Shown here piece by piece: positions 6,776-13,505 of a DNA stretch of 48,281 bases. The stretch is from Flavipsychrobacter sp. Its GTDB lineage: Bacteria; Bacteroidota; Bacteroidia; Chitinophagales; Chitinophagaceae. The notes beneath the pieces are model-generated. The model was not told the origin of the DNA. It did not search any database and saw nothing but the letters and a program-made list of their open reading frames with translations. A program made the position numbers and the translations under genes. Numbering within the stretch: the stretch's first letter is position 1; each line of letters starts with the position of its first letter. Location of the stretch: positions 1-48,281 of the forward strand of contig JAEUVZ010000024.1 in assembly GCA_016786665.1 (NCBI GenBank), in the 5' to 3' direction.

Positions 6776-7104
6776 ATCTTAGGTAAGAATACAACAGCAA
6801 ATCCGATAAGTATATAGACAGCAAATTCGGCAAAGTCATATCCAGCGAATATGCCTCTGAAGTGGTGAAAGTGATAACCATTCTCCCAATATGGATTTGA
6901 AAAGTCGTTGTTAAAATTAACGAATGGCCAAAAGCCTTTGACCTTGCTATAACCATTCGTAAAGACATAAGTCAAATCTGATGGAATCATATTCTCATTC
7001 CCCTTGATTAAACCTTTTATAGGAATAATATTAACTGATAGTGCGAATACATTGAATAATGACCATACAATTAAATAGCGTTTTTGCTTGAGTGAAATAT
7101 TCAT
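6766..7104 (-). CDS. Small membrane protein of unknown function
   Basis: This 112-residue protein has an N-terminal membrane helix (about 10-30, YLIVWSLFNVFALSVNIIPI) and a C-terminal one (about 91-108, FAVYILIGFAVVFLPKIW). A central aromatic, Asn- and Gly-rich loop with HFHHFRG probably lies outside the membrane. It is divergent from the XRE gene at 7192 and overlaps the 77-residue ORF downstream. It is probably accessory cargo of the mobile element. I do not recognise the family. Confidence 0.55.
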   Translation of the reverse strand: MNISLKQKRYLIVWSLFNVFALSVNIIPIKGLIKGNENMIPSDLTYVFTNGYSKVKGFWPFVNFNNDFSNPYWENGYHFHHFRGIFAGYDFAEFAVYILIGFAVVFLPKIWK

Positions 7105-7191
7105 ATTATGAGTGTTAGTTTACTAAAATAGAAAATACTGACAAATATGTCATTATTATTTTGACGTACTATTTCCACTTTACTGTCCAGA

Positions 7192-7419
7192 ATGGGACAA
7201 GTAAGGGACGAGCAACTATTAAAGGATATTGCACTTAGGGTGAAAGCTCTGAGGGAGGGTAGCGGCTTTTCCCAAGAAGAGGTTTACAATGCGACTGAAA
7301 TTCATGTAGCACGTATTGAAACTGCAAAAGTCAACGTAACAATAAGCACACTTGCGAAGCTGTGTGATTTCTTTGAAATTTCCTTAGCTGAGTTCTTCAA
7401 ACCGATACATAAAAGCTAA
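7192..7419 (+). CDS. Small XRE-family helix-turn-helix protein
   Basis: This 75-residue protein is almost entirely one HTH_3 domain: LRVKALREGSGFSQEEVYNATEIHVARIETAK, then ISTLAKLCDFFEISLAEFF. It lacks the C-terminal tail of the regulator at 1543 and is a separate paralogue. TCATGA inverted repeats just downstream (7426-7479) are possible operators. It may control the strong promoter at 7495 that reads toward the HNH gene, or the divergent membrane-protein pair. Confidence 0.85.
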   Translation: MGQVRDEQLLKDIALRVKALREGSGFSQEEVYNATEIHVARIETAKVNVTISTLAKLCDFFEISLAEFFKPIHKS

Positions 7420-7425
7420 AGGTTT

Positions 7426-7479
7426 TCATGATTCCCATCTCATGATTTTCATTATGTCGTATCATCAATTTCATGAGAT
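7426..7479. promoter_or_regulatory. TCATGA repeats, possible operator
   Basis: TCATGA occurs at 7426-7431, 7440-7445 and 7471-7476. The last two are part of a perfect 9-bp inverted repeat, ATCTCATGA (7437-7445) with TCATGAGAT (7471-7479). The cluster sits between a small XRE gene and a consensus promoter, a typical place for an autoregulatory operator. Confidence 0.4.
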
Positions 7480-7494
7480 TATCTTTGACTCAAA

Positions 7495-7526
7495 TTTGGT
7501 AAATTCAATAATTTATCGTAATTTTG
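7495..7526 (+). promoter_or_regulatory. Consensus Bacteroidota promoter
   Basis: TTTG (7495-7498), a 20-base spacer and TAATTTTG (7519-7526) are a perfect match to TTTG-N20-TAnnTTTG. Transcription should start near 7533, giving a leader of about 420 bases before the HNH start at 7956. Confidence 0.75.
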
Positions 7527-7532
7527 CGTACG

Positions 7533-7955
7533 CAAACACACCCAAAAATAGTCTTATTCTAGACTATCATTCCCCCGAAAGAAGAAGAGTTACAGGTTGG
7601 TTTTTTACCCATTTTTAGCCATTGGTGTGCAATAACGTAGCCAACAATAAAAATGTAGAAGAAGGAACGGATTGCTATTTTGGATTCAAAGCTTCGTAGC
7701 AATTCTATAGGTGTAGTTCAAAACTTGCTCTGATTTCCCCTGTATCAACAAGTACCAGGAAGTACGAAAGACTACTACAACCTCACGCACACTGGGAGCG
7801 TGGAATCCTTGGTTCTAAAGCATAGGGTTTATTGCTTTAAAGTGCCCTATGGTCCTAATGGAAAAAGAAGCCTACTAGTAAAGAGTAGGAACAAACTCTT
7901 TCTTCCTGGGATAGACAGGGGTGTATCATGTAAGGTAGGTAAAAGGTTAAAAAAG
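7533..7955 (+). other. Long structured leader upstream of the HNH gene
   Basis: No gene is convincing here. The frame open from 7800 runs into the HNH gene, but its first 52 residues are Lys/Arg-rich and unlike the family. Hairpins include ATAGTCT (7548-7554) with AGACTAT (7561-7567), right after the expected transcript start, and CATAGGG near 7822 with CCCTATG near 7846. Such a leader could be a non-coding RNA or an intron-like remnant. No known RNA family is recognised. Confidence 0.4.
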
Positions 7956-8486
7956 ATGAATTGGAAAGATATTAAAGGATATGAGGGTTTATACCAAGTA
8001 AGTGACAAGGGATTAGTAATTAGCAAGTCTAGAATGATTATCACAGTGGATGGTAAAACTCGCTTCGTAAAAGGTCGGCTAATGAAGCTAAGAAAGCACG
8101 ATGATGGTTACCGTTTTGTTTCACTGTGTCAGAATGGCAAATGTAAAAATCATTACGTACACAGGTTGGTTGCTGAGGCCTTTATACCTAATGAGCATTC
8201 AAAGCCAGAGGTAAATCATCTAAATGGTAAAAAGACATGCAATTATGCTACAAATTTAGCCTGGGCTACTCACGCTGAAAACGTTCAACATGCCTATGAT
8301 ACGGGGCTTTCCAAGAAAAGCCTGGGAAGATATAATGCGAGGAAGGTAAGGGATAAGGCTTCTAATAAACTATATGGCTCTATAATTGAAGCTGCTGAGG
8401 ATACGGGCATTGGCTATAAAACCCTACGTAATATGCTTTCGGGTTCAAATGCTAACAATTCAACACTAGAATATGAAGAAGGGTAG
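7956..8486 (+). CDS. Free-standing HNH endonuclease with NUMOD4 and NUMOD1-like modules
   Basis: The 176-residue reading starts at the ATG at 7956, because MNWKDIKGYEGLYQVSDKG is the usual start of a NUMOD4 DNA-binding module (about 1-60). An HNH_3 nuclease domain follows (about 70-125: VHRLVAEAFIPN, then EVNHLNGKKTCNYATNLAWATHAENVQHA). A NUMOD1-like tail (about 135-170: GSIIEAAEDTGIGYKTLRNMLSG) completes it. Such enzymes nick or cut DNA and are often phage- or intron-encoded homing endonucleases. A terminator overlaps the stop codon. The gene lies beside the integrase of the island. Confidence 0.88.
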   Translation: MNWKDIKGYEGLYQVSDKGLVISKSRMIITVDGKTRFVKGRLMKLRKHDDGYRFVSLCQNGKCKNHYVHRLVAEAFIPNEHSKPEVNHLNGKKTCNYATNLAWATHAENVQHAYDTGLSKKSLGRYNARKVRDKASNKLYGSIIEAAEDTGIGYKTLRNMLSGSNANNSTLEYEEG

Positions 8487-8507
8487 GTCATTAGCCTACC
8501 CTTTTTT
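8481..8507 (+). terminator. Terminator of the HNH gene
   Basis: GGGTAGG (8481-8487) pairs with CCTACCC (8495-8501) and is followed by six T. The stem includes the stop codon of the HNH gene. Confidence 0.85.
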
Positions 8508-9741
8508 ACATAACCGACCTTATTACTGCTTCGTTCATCGCATCTATTACGTCATTATCATAGTTATCGAGGTAAATACCTGTAACCCTGTTTCCATATT
8601 CATGCCCAAGGCCCTCTGCTATCATATCCTTCGAATAACCGAGTGAACGAGCAATATTTGCCCAGCTATATCGGGCGTAATATGTGGTTATACCCTTTTC
8701 TATGGAGCATTTGTCAGCAATTCGCTGTAGGTACTCATTACACGTCTTAATAGCCTGCCAAATATCCTTTTTAAGCTTAACTAAGTCTTTTGTTTGTTTG
8801 AGTACTGGAAGTATCAGCCCATCAGGATTGGTATGTCGTCGATATCCTTGTAATATAGATTCCGCAATGCTATCAATCTTAATGCTATAGATTTTACCTG
8901 TTTTCTTCCGCCTGAATATCACTCTACCATCAATAATATTGGACTCTCTAAGGGTAAGTAAGTCAGCAAAGTTGATGCCTCGGAAACAAAATGATAGCAT
9001 GAAGTAGTTTCTCCAATGCCATATTGGAGTGTTAACGGGCAATTCCAAGTTTACTATGGCCTTAAATTCAGCTGTCGTAAGGGTTCTGCTTACGGTTCTC
9101 TCATTCTTGATTTTAAAGGCTGCAAACGGATATAATGTGCTCGGTACAATACCTTCGTTAATCGCCCTGTTATAAATGGCTCTAATAGTTCGCATATATA
9201 CTGATATGGAGTTGACTTTAATCCCCTCTACCAACATTGCGTTGTTGAAGTCATTTAGCATTTTAAATGTCAAATCTTCAAAGGACAAGTCTCTATTCTT
9301 AACGAACGCTTTAAGCTTATTAATGGCGCAAGAGTAAGCAAATGCATTTCCAACTTTACCACTTTCTGTTAGCGCTTTAACTTGCTCTTCTCCATATTTG
9401 ATAATGGATGCTTTGACCGTTCGAGCTTCTGCTTTTGCAGCTTTGGGAACAAGTATATTAATGACCTCTGCAGGGTTAATCTTTTGCTCGCCTAACTCTG
9501 CAAGCAGTATTAGCTTTTGCACCTTCGATTTATACCCCAGAATCTTTGCATTATGGATTTCGAAGGATTCGTTGGTTGGAAGTACCAATTGTTGTCGTTC
9601 ACACCAATCCTGTTCATGGATTTTAATCTTTAATGAAAGTTCCTTGTAGTTGGCTCCTTCGTAAACCCTAAGAATGATTGGATAATTGCCCTCCTGGGCT
9701 TCTCTGCGTTTGTTTAGCAGAAATTTAAATGTAATACTCAC
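8506..9741 (-). CDS. Tyrosine recombinase (site-specific integrase)
   Basis: I choose the GTG at 9741 (411 residues), since SITFKFLLNKRREAQEG is the usual N-terminus of Bacteroidota integrases. A TTG at 9795 would add 18 residues. An arm-binding N-terminal domain (EGNYPIILRVYEGANYKELSL) and a SAM-like core-binding domain precede the catalytic domain. The first Arg is in CFRGINFADLL, the Lys in FRRKKTGKIYSI, the second Arg in YYARYSWANIA, the His in GLGHEYGNRVTGIY and the nucleophilic Tyr is in the following YLDNYD. It faces tRNA-Val about 175 bases away, so that tRNA's 3' end is the expected attachment site. The element would extend leftward beyond the window. Confidence 0.93.
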   Translation of the reverse strand: MSITFKFLLNKRREAQEGNYPIILRVYEGANYKELSLKIKIHEQDWCERQQLVLPTNESFEIHNAKILGYKSKVQKLILLAELGEQKINPAEVINILVPKAAKAEARTVKASIIKYGEEQVKALTESGKVGNAFAYSCAINKLKAFVKNRDLSFEDLTFKMLNDFNNAMLVEGIKVNSISVYMRTIRAIYNRAINEGIVPSTLYPFAAFKIKNERTVSRTLTTAEFKAIVNLELPVNTPIWHWRNYFMLSFCFRGINFADLLTLRESNIIDGRVIFRRKKTGKIYSIKIDSIAESILQGYRRHTNPDGLILPVLKQTKDLVKLKKDIWQAIKTCNEYLQRIADKCSIEKGITTYYARYSWANIARSLGYSKDMIAEGLGHEYGNRVTGIYLDNYDNDVIDAMNEAVIRSVM

Positions 9742-9772
9742 GCAATTTAGATTTGCATGAGGCCACTTGGCT

Positions 9773-9810
9773 ACTTGACCAAAAGAAGTGTTCAAGTAAT
9801 GTTCAAGTAA
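9773..9810. repeat. TCAAGTA repeats beside the integrase
   Basis: TGTTCAAGTAA occurs twice in perfect tandem (9789-9799, 9800-9810), and the inverted copy TACTTGA lies at 9772-9778. Clusters of short repeats between an integrase gene and its attachment site are commonly integrase arm-type or excisionase sites. Confidence 0.5.
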
Positions 9811-9915
9811 AAAGGCTCAATTTCCTTTTTTTATGAACATCGAAGTAAGAACTGACTTAAATGAAAAAACCTCTCAAATGCTTGTAAATACTGCACTTAA
9901 GAGGCTTTTATTCTG

Positions 9916-9990
9916 TGGAAGCACACGGATTCGAACCGCGGACCCTCTGCTTGTAAGGCAGATGCTCTGAACCAGCTGAGCTATGCTTCC
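9916..9990 (-). tRNA. tRNA-Val (anticodon TAC)
   Basis: A full cloverleaf is present. The acceptor is GGAAGCA with TGCTTCC, the D-arm sequence is TAGCTCAGCTGG, the anticodon loop is CTTACAA on a TCTGC/GCAGA stem, and the T-arm has GGTTCGAATCC. CCA is not encoded. Its 3' end points to the integrase, and base composition changes here, so it marks the chromosome-island junction. Confidence 0.96.
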
Positions 9991-10126
9991 AATATTTTGA
10001 TGAACTCTATTCGCGTCCTGCCGTAAGCGTTCCGTGAATGGAGTGCAAAGATAAGGAGCGGCGGCATTTCTCCAAATTCTTTTTCAAAAAAATTTACTTT
10101 CTATATGTCTCGTTCTTTAAACCACC

Positions 10127-10247
10127 AACTGTAAACGGCTAACTGATAACTGTAAACTGCTAACTGCCAACTGCTAACTGATAACTGATAACTGCCAACT
10201 GCTAACTGATAACTGCCAACTGTAAACTGATAACTGCTAACTGACTT
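10127..10247. repeat. AACTG minisatellite
   Basis: About 120 bases are built from an imperfect 10-12-bp unit of the form (T/C)(C/A)AACTGnTAACTG, repeated roughly a dozen times with GATAACTG, GCTAACTG, GCCAACTG and GTAAACTG variants. It ends about 35 bases before the dapD start. Similar intergenic tracts occur in Bacteroidota. It is probably non-coding. Confidence 0.85.
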
Positions 10248-10281
10248 GCTTTTGCTATTTTCGCCCGGTAAAACATATGAT

Positions 10282-11100
10282 ATGCAAGCCAACTGGCAAC
10301 AAATGATAGAGGCGGCCTACGCCAACCGGGAACTGCTGAAAGAACCAGCCTATACTGATGCCGTAAAGGCTGTGATAGAAGAGGTAGATAAGGGTAGGCT
10401 GCGGGTAAGCATGCCCACCGGCAACGGCTGGGAGGTGCAGCAATGGGTAAAGCAGGCCATACTGCTCTACTTTGGTATACAACCCATGCAGACCTGGACG
10501 ATGGAGCCGTTCGAGTTCTACGACAAAATGCTGCTGAAGAAGGATTATGCCGCGCTCGGGGTACGCGCCGTTCCCCATGCAGTGGCCCGATATGGGGCCT
10601 ATGTGGCCCGCAACGTAGTGCTGATGCCCTCTTATGTAAACATAGGCGCCTATGTAGATGAAGGAACCATGGTAGATACATGGGCCACCGTAGGCTCTTG
10701 CGCGCAGATAGGCAAAGGGGTACACCTGAGCGGCGGCGTGGGCATAGGTGGCGTGCTGGAGCCGCTGCAGGCATCGCCGGTGGTAATAGAGGATGGTTGC
10801 TTCATCGGCTCCCGCTGTATAGTGGTGGAAGGGGTGATAGTGGAGAAAGAAGCCGTGCTGGGCGCCAACGTAGTACTAACGCAAAGCACCAAGATAATAG
10901 ATGTAAGCGGCAGCGAGCCCATAGAGTACAAGGGCCGCGTACCCGCCCGGTCGGTAGTGATACCGGGCAGCTATACCAAGAAGTTCGCGGCGGGCGAATA
11001 CCAGGTGAGCTGCGCGCTGATAATAGGACAGCGCAAAGCCTCTACCGACCTGAAAACAAGCCTGAACGACGCGCTGCGCGATTTCAACGTGTCGGTATAA
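10282..11100 (+). CDS. dapD: 2,3,4,5-tetrahydropyridine-2,6-dicarboxylate N-succinyltransferase
   Basis: This 272-residue cytosolic enzyme succinylates tetrahydrodipicolinate in the succinylase branch of lysine and diaminopimelate synthesis, feeding peptidoglycan. The start at 10282 gives MQANWQQMIEAAYANRELL. The centre is a left-handed beta-helix of hexapeptide repeats (VPHAVARYGAYVARNVVLMP, then NIGAYVDEGTMVDTWATVGSCAQIG, HLSGGVGIGGVLEP), with the C-terminal RSVVIPGSYTKKF region of DapD. A possible -7 box, TATTTTCG, lies at 10256-10263. The length matches the family. Codon choice and high G+C contrast with the island to the left. Confidence 0.96.
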   Translation: MQANWQQMIEAAYANRELLKEPAYTDAVKAVIEEVDKGRLRVSMPTGNGWEVQQWVKQAILLYFGIQPMQTWTMEPFEFYDKMLLKKDYAALGVRAVPHAVARYGAYVARNVVLMPSYVNIGAYVDEGTMVDTWATVGSCAQIGKGVHLSGGVGIGGVLEPLQASPVVIEDGCFIGSRCIVVEGVIVEKEAVLGANVVLTQSTKIIDVSGSEPIEYKGRVPARSVVIPGSYTKKFAAGEYQVSCALIIGQRKASTDLKTSLNDALRDFNVSV

Positions 11101-11122
11101 TTTTATTGATAGCTGCCAATAC

Positions 11123-12295
11123 ATGGACCGCACTTTCCTGCAACAAACGCTCTGGGGGATACCCGTAACCAATTATTTGTGGTTTACGGGCATCCTCCTT
11201 TTTACCTTTTTGCTGCGCCGGCCGCTTTCTAAGTTTATCTCGGCGGCCGCATGCCGGGTGGCCAATAAGTACAGCGATAAGGAGCAGCATGGCCCCGTGT
11301 TTCGCGACCTGGTACGCAAACCTATGGAGCTCTTCCTGCAGGCGATACTTTATTTTGTAGCGGTGAACCAGCTATCCGTTCTGCTCGACCGCATTGTTAT
11401 CTTCTATCGCGATAGAAACGGGAAGTCGCCCATAGACATTCGCCTGGGCAGCATTATCGACCACCTGTTCCTGATGCTGATGATACTATCCGGCACTATG
11501 GTGGTGGCCCGAATTATCGATTTCGCCTACCGCGTTAATAGCGACAAGGCCCGCGAGAATAGAAATATATCGCGGCAGCAGCTACTGCCACTGGTAAAGG
11601 ATGTGGTGAAACTGCTGCTGTGGGTTACGAGCATCTTCTGGATACTGGGAGCGGTGTTCCAGGTAAATATACCCGCACTGGTGGCCGGGCTGGGTATAGG
11701 TGGTATAGCCATAGCCCTGGCGGCCAAAGAAAGTGTTGAAAACCTCTTCGCCGCCTTCACCATACTCAGCGACAAGCCTTTCCATGTAAACGATACGGTA
11801 AAGCTGGGCAACACGGAAGGAAAAGTGGAGCGCATCGGTTTCCGGGCAACCCGCCTGAGGGCTTCCAACGGATCGGCTATAATAATTCCTAACAAAAAGC
11901 TGATAGGCGAAAACCTGGAAAATCTCACCAACCGCGATACCAGCGGGGTGAAAATGGTTATTAACCTGAAATATGGCATTCCGCACGACGATCTCCGGAA
12001 GATGATGGCGGAACTGAAGGACATGATTGTGAAAACCACGCATGTAAAGGCCCCGGTAGATGTCACCATAGAGGGCTTTGGCGAAAATGTGTTCCAATTG
12101 CAGATAGCCTATCACCTGCCCCACCCTATGGCGCAGGGTTCTTCACAATCGGAAATAAAGCAACAGATAAACCTGTCCGCCTACGCCATTGTTGCCGCAC
12201 ACAGCCAGCAACATGTAGAAGTAGAAACTGTTCCACTGGCGGAGGAGCCGGAGGAAGAAGAAACCAGTGAGGAAAAGAAGGACGACTTGTTGTAA
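11123..12295 (+). CDS. MscS-family mechanosensitive ion channel
   Basis: This 390-residue inner-membrane protein has hydrophobic segments at about 18-32, 70-90, 110-130, 155-175 and 180-200. The last is the Gly/Ala-rich pore helix (VAGLGIGGIAIALAAKESVENLFAAF) typical of MscS. The cytoplasmic beta domain follows, with DTVKLGNTEGKVERIGFRATRLR and IIIPNKKLI. A Glu-rich tail closes it. Such channels vent solutes during osmotic downshock. The gene starts 22 bases after dapD and is probably cotranscribed with it. Confidence 0.93.
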   Translation: MDRTFLQQTLWGIPVTNYLWFTGILLFTFLLRRPLSKFISAAACRVANKYSDKEQHGPVFRDLVRKPMELFLQAILYFVAVNQLSVLLDRIVIFYRDRNGKSPIDIRLGSIIDHLFLMLMILSGTMVVARIIDFAYRVNSDKARENRNISRQQLLPLVKDVVKLLLWVTSIFWILGAVFQVNIPALVAGLGIGGIAIALAAKESVENLFAAFTILSDKPFHVNDTVKLGNTEGKVERIGFRATRLRASNGSAIIIPNKKLIGENLENLTNRDTSGVKMVINLKYGIPHDDLRKMMAELKDMIVKTTHVKAPVDVTIEGFGENVFQLQIAYHLPHPMAQGSSQSEIKQQINLSAYAIVAAHSQQHVEVETVPLAEEPEEEETSEEKKDDLL

Positions 12296-12305
12296 GTATT
12301 AGTAT

Positions 12306-12614
12306 CTAGTCGTGGCGGATAGTAAGCGCCTGTACCAGTTCTTCGGTTATGTCATCAGCATAGGTACCATAGCTGTTCACCAGCGTTCCTTTCAGTCCGT
12401 GCTTTTCTGAGGATATAGCATATACCACGGCTTCGTCTTCCGGGTTAGAATCTCCCTCAAAGCGGAACGTGCGGTCTACGGCAAAATCTTCCGGGTGTAC
12501 CTGCAGCGAGTTTTCAGCGCATTCCAGGCAGTTGTGCCTCAGGTTGAAGTCGGTAGTATAACCTTCACTTTTCAGCTTTTCCAGTATTTCCACCAGTGTG
12601 GTCATTGGTTCCAT
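12306..12614 (-). CDS. Conserved small Bacteroidota protein of unknown function
   Basis: This 102-residue protein begins MEPMTTLVEILEKLKSEGYTTDFNL and continues with LECAENSLQVHPEDFAVDRTFRFEGDSNPEDEAVVYAISS. I recognise this as a frequent Bacteroidota family that databases sometimes label phosphoribosylpyrophosphate synthetase. The protein has none of the PRPP-synthetase motifs and is far too short, so that label should not be used. The second Met (12605) is an alternative start. It converges with the MscS gene. Function unknown. Confidence 0.75.
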   Translation of the reverse strand: MEPMTTLVEILEKLKSEGYTTDFNLRHNCLECAENSLQVHPEDFAVDRTFRFEGDSNPEDEAVVYAISSEKHGLKGTLVNSYGTYADDITEELVQALTIRHD

Positions 12615-12673
12615 AATGTTGCGTTTTATTTAAGTTACCTGCATGAAAGTACGCACTTCTTCCCTACTTGCCG

Positions 12674-13417
12674 CTACAGCAGCAACACCGTAAGTATATA
12701 GTCCATGGCCAGTATCAGGATACAGCTCACCACTACCGATGTGGTAGAAGCGCGGCCTATTTCCAGCGCTCCGCCCTTTACGTAATAGCCATAATAGGCC
12801 GGTATGATAGATATAATAAGGGAGAAAGCGAATGCCTTTATAAGGGCGAAGAACAAATTATAAGGCAGGAAACCCTGTCGCAGGCCCTGCAGAAACTGCT
12901 CCTCGGTCAGTATGCTGGAAAACATGCCCGCTACATACCCACCCCATATGGTTACGGATATGGAAACGATGATCAGGCTGGGCACCATTATCATCGCGGC
13001 AATTATCTTAGGCAGCACCAGGTAGGTCTTGGTATTGATACCCATAATCTCGTAAGCGTCTATTTGCTCGCTTACCCGCATATTGCCTAGTTCGGAGGCA
13101 ATTTTAGAGCCAACCACACCAGCAAGTACTATGCAGATAACCGTTGGCGAAAGCTCCAGTATGGCCGAATCGCGTACGATGCTGGCGACTACCGGCTTAG
13201 GCACCAGCGGGCTTACCAGTTGGTAGGCCGTCTGCACCGTTAGCACCATACCCAGGAACACGGATATGATCAGCACGATGGGAAGCGACCGGATGCCAAT
13301 ATCATTGCACTGCTCCATAAATTCAATCCAATAAACCCTTATGTTCTCCGGCTTGCTGAAAGAGCCTTTAATCATTAATGTGATCTTCCCCAGGTGCTCC
13401 AGAAACTTCCTAATCAT
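12674..13417 (-). CDS. mlaE: MlaE-family ABC transporter permease
   Basis: This 247-residue inner-membrane permease starts at the ATG at 13417 (MIRKFLEHLGKITLM). It shows the family core PIVLIISVFLGMVLTVQTAYQL, SPTVICIVLAGVVGSKIASELGNMRVSEQIDA and EIMGINTKTYLVLPKIIA. The E-L-G-x-M-R-V-x-E-Q-I-D-A block is highly diagnostic. MlaE/TGD1-type permeases move phospholipids between inner and outer membrane together with an MlaF ATPase and an MlaD protein. Neither partner gene is in this window, the gene to its left being unrelated. Confidence 0.93.
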   Translation of the reverse strand: MIRKFLEHLGKITLMIKGSFSKPENIRVYWIEFMEQCNDIGIRSLPIVLIISVFLGMVLTVQTAYQLVSPLVPKPVVASIVRDSAILELSPTVICIVLAGVVGSKIASELGNMRVSEQIDAYEIMGINTKTYLVLPKIIAAMIMVPSLIIVSISVTIWGGYVAGMFSSILTEEQFLQGLRQGFLPYNLFFALIKAFAFSLIISIIPAYYGYYVKGGALEIGRASTTSVVVSCILILAMDYILTVLLL

Positions 13418-13450
13418 ATCGCAAATGTAGTGAATAGAAGGATATACAAA

Positions 13451-13485
13451 AATCCCGCCCACAACAGTTTGTCGTGGGCGGGATT
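13451..13485 (-). terminator. Terminator of secDF
   Basis: AATCCCGCCCACAAC (13451-13465) pairs with GTCGTGGGCGGGATT (13471-13485) with one mismatch. Read on the minus strand it is followed by a run of T. It separates secDF from mlaE. Confidence 0.9.
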
Positions 13486-13505
13486 CAAAAACAGGTTATA
13501 TGGCG

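Noticed and set aside
7800-7955. N-terminal 52-residue extension of the HNH frame
   Set aside because: It is Lys/Arg-rich, unlike the family, and MNWKDIKGYEG at 7956 is the normal start.
7533-7955. Group I or group II intron
   Set aside because: I could not place the conserved core (P3, P7, or domain V). Kept only as a question in the findings.
8506-9741. Integrase with Tyr instead of His before the second catalytic Arg (YYARYSWANIA)
   Set aside because: From memory, Bacteroidota integrases commonly have Tyr or Trp there, so this is not a sign of inactivity.
10202-10774. 190-codon minus-strand frame over the AACTG repeats and dapD
   Set aside because: Opposite dapD. The repeat part gives a repetitive, meaningless peptide.
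12306-12614. Label phosphoribosylpyrophosphate synthetase
   Set aside because: Too short and lacks the PRPP-binding motif; it is a common misannotation of this family.
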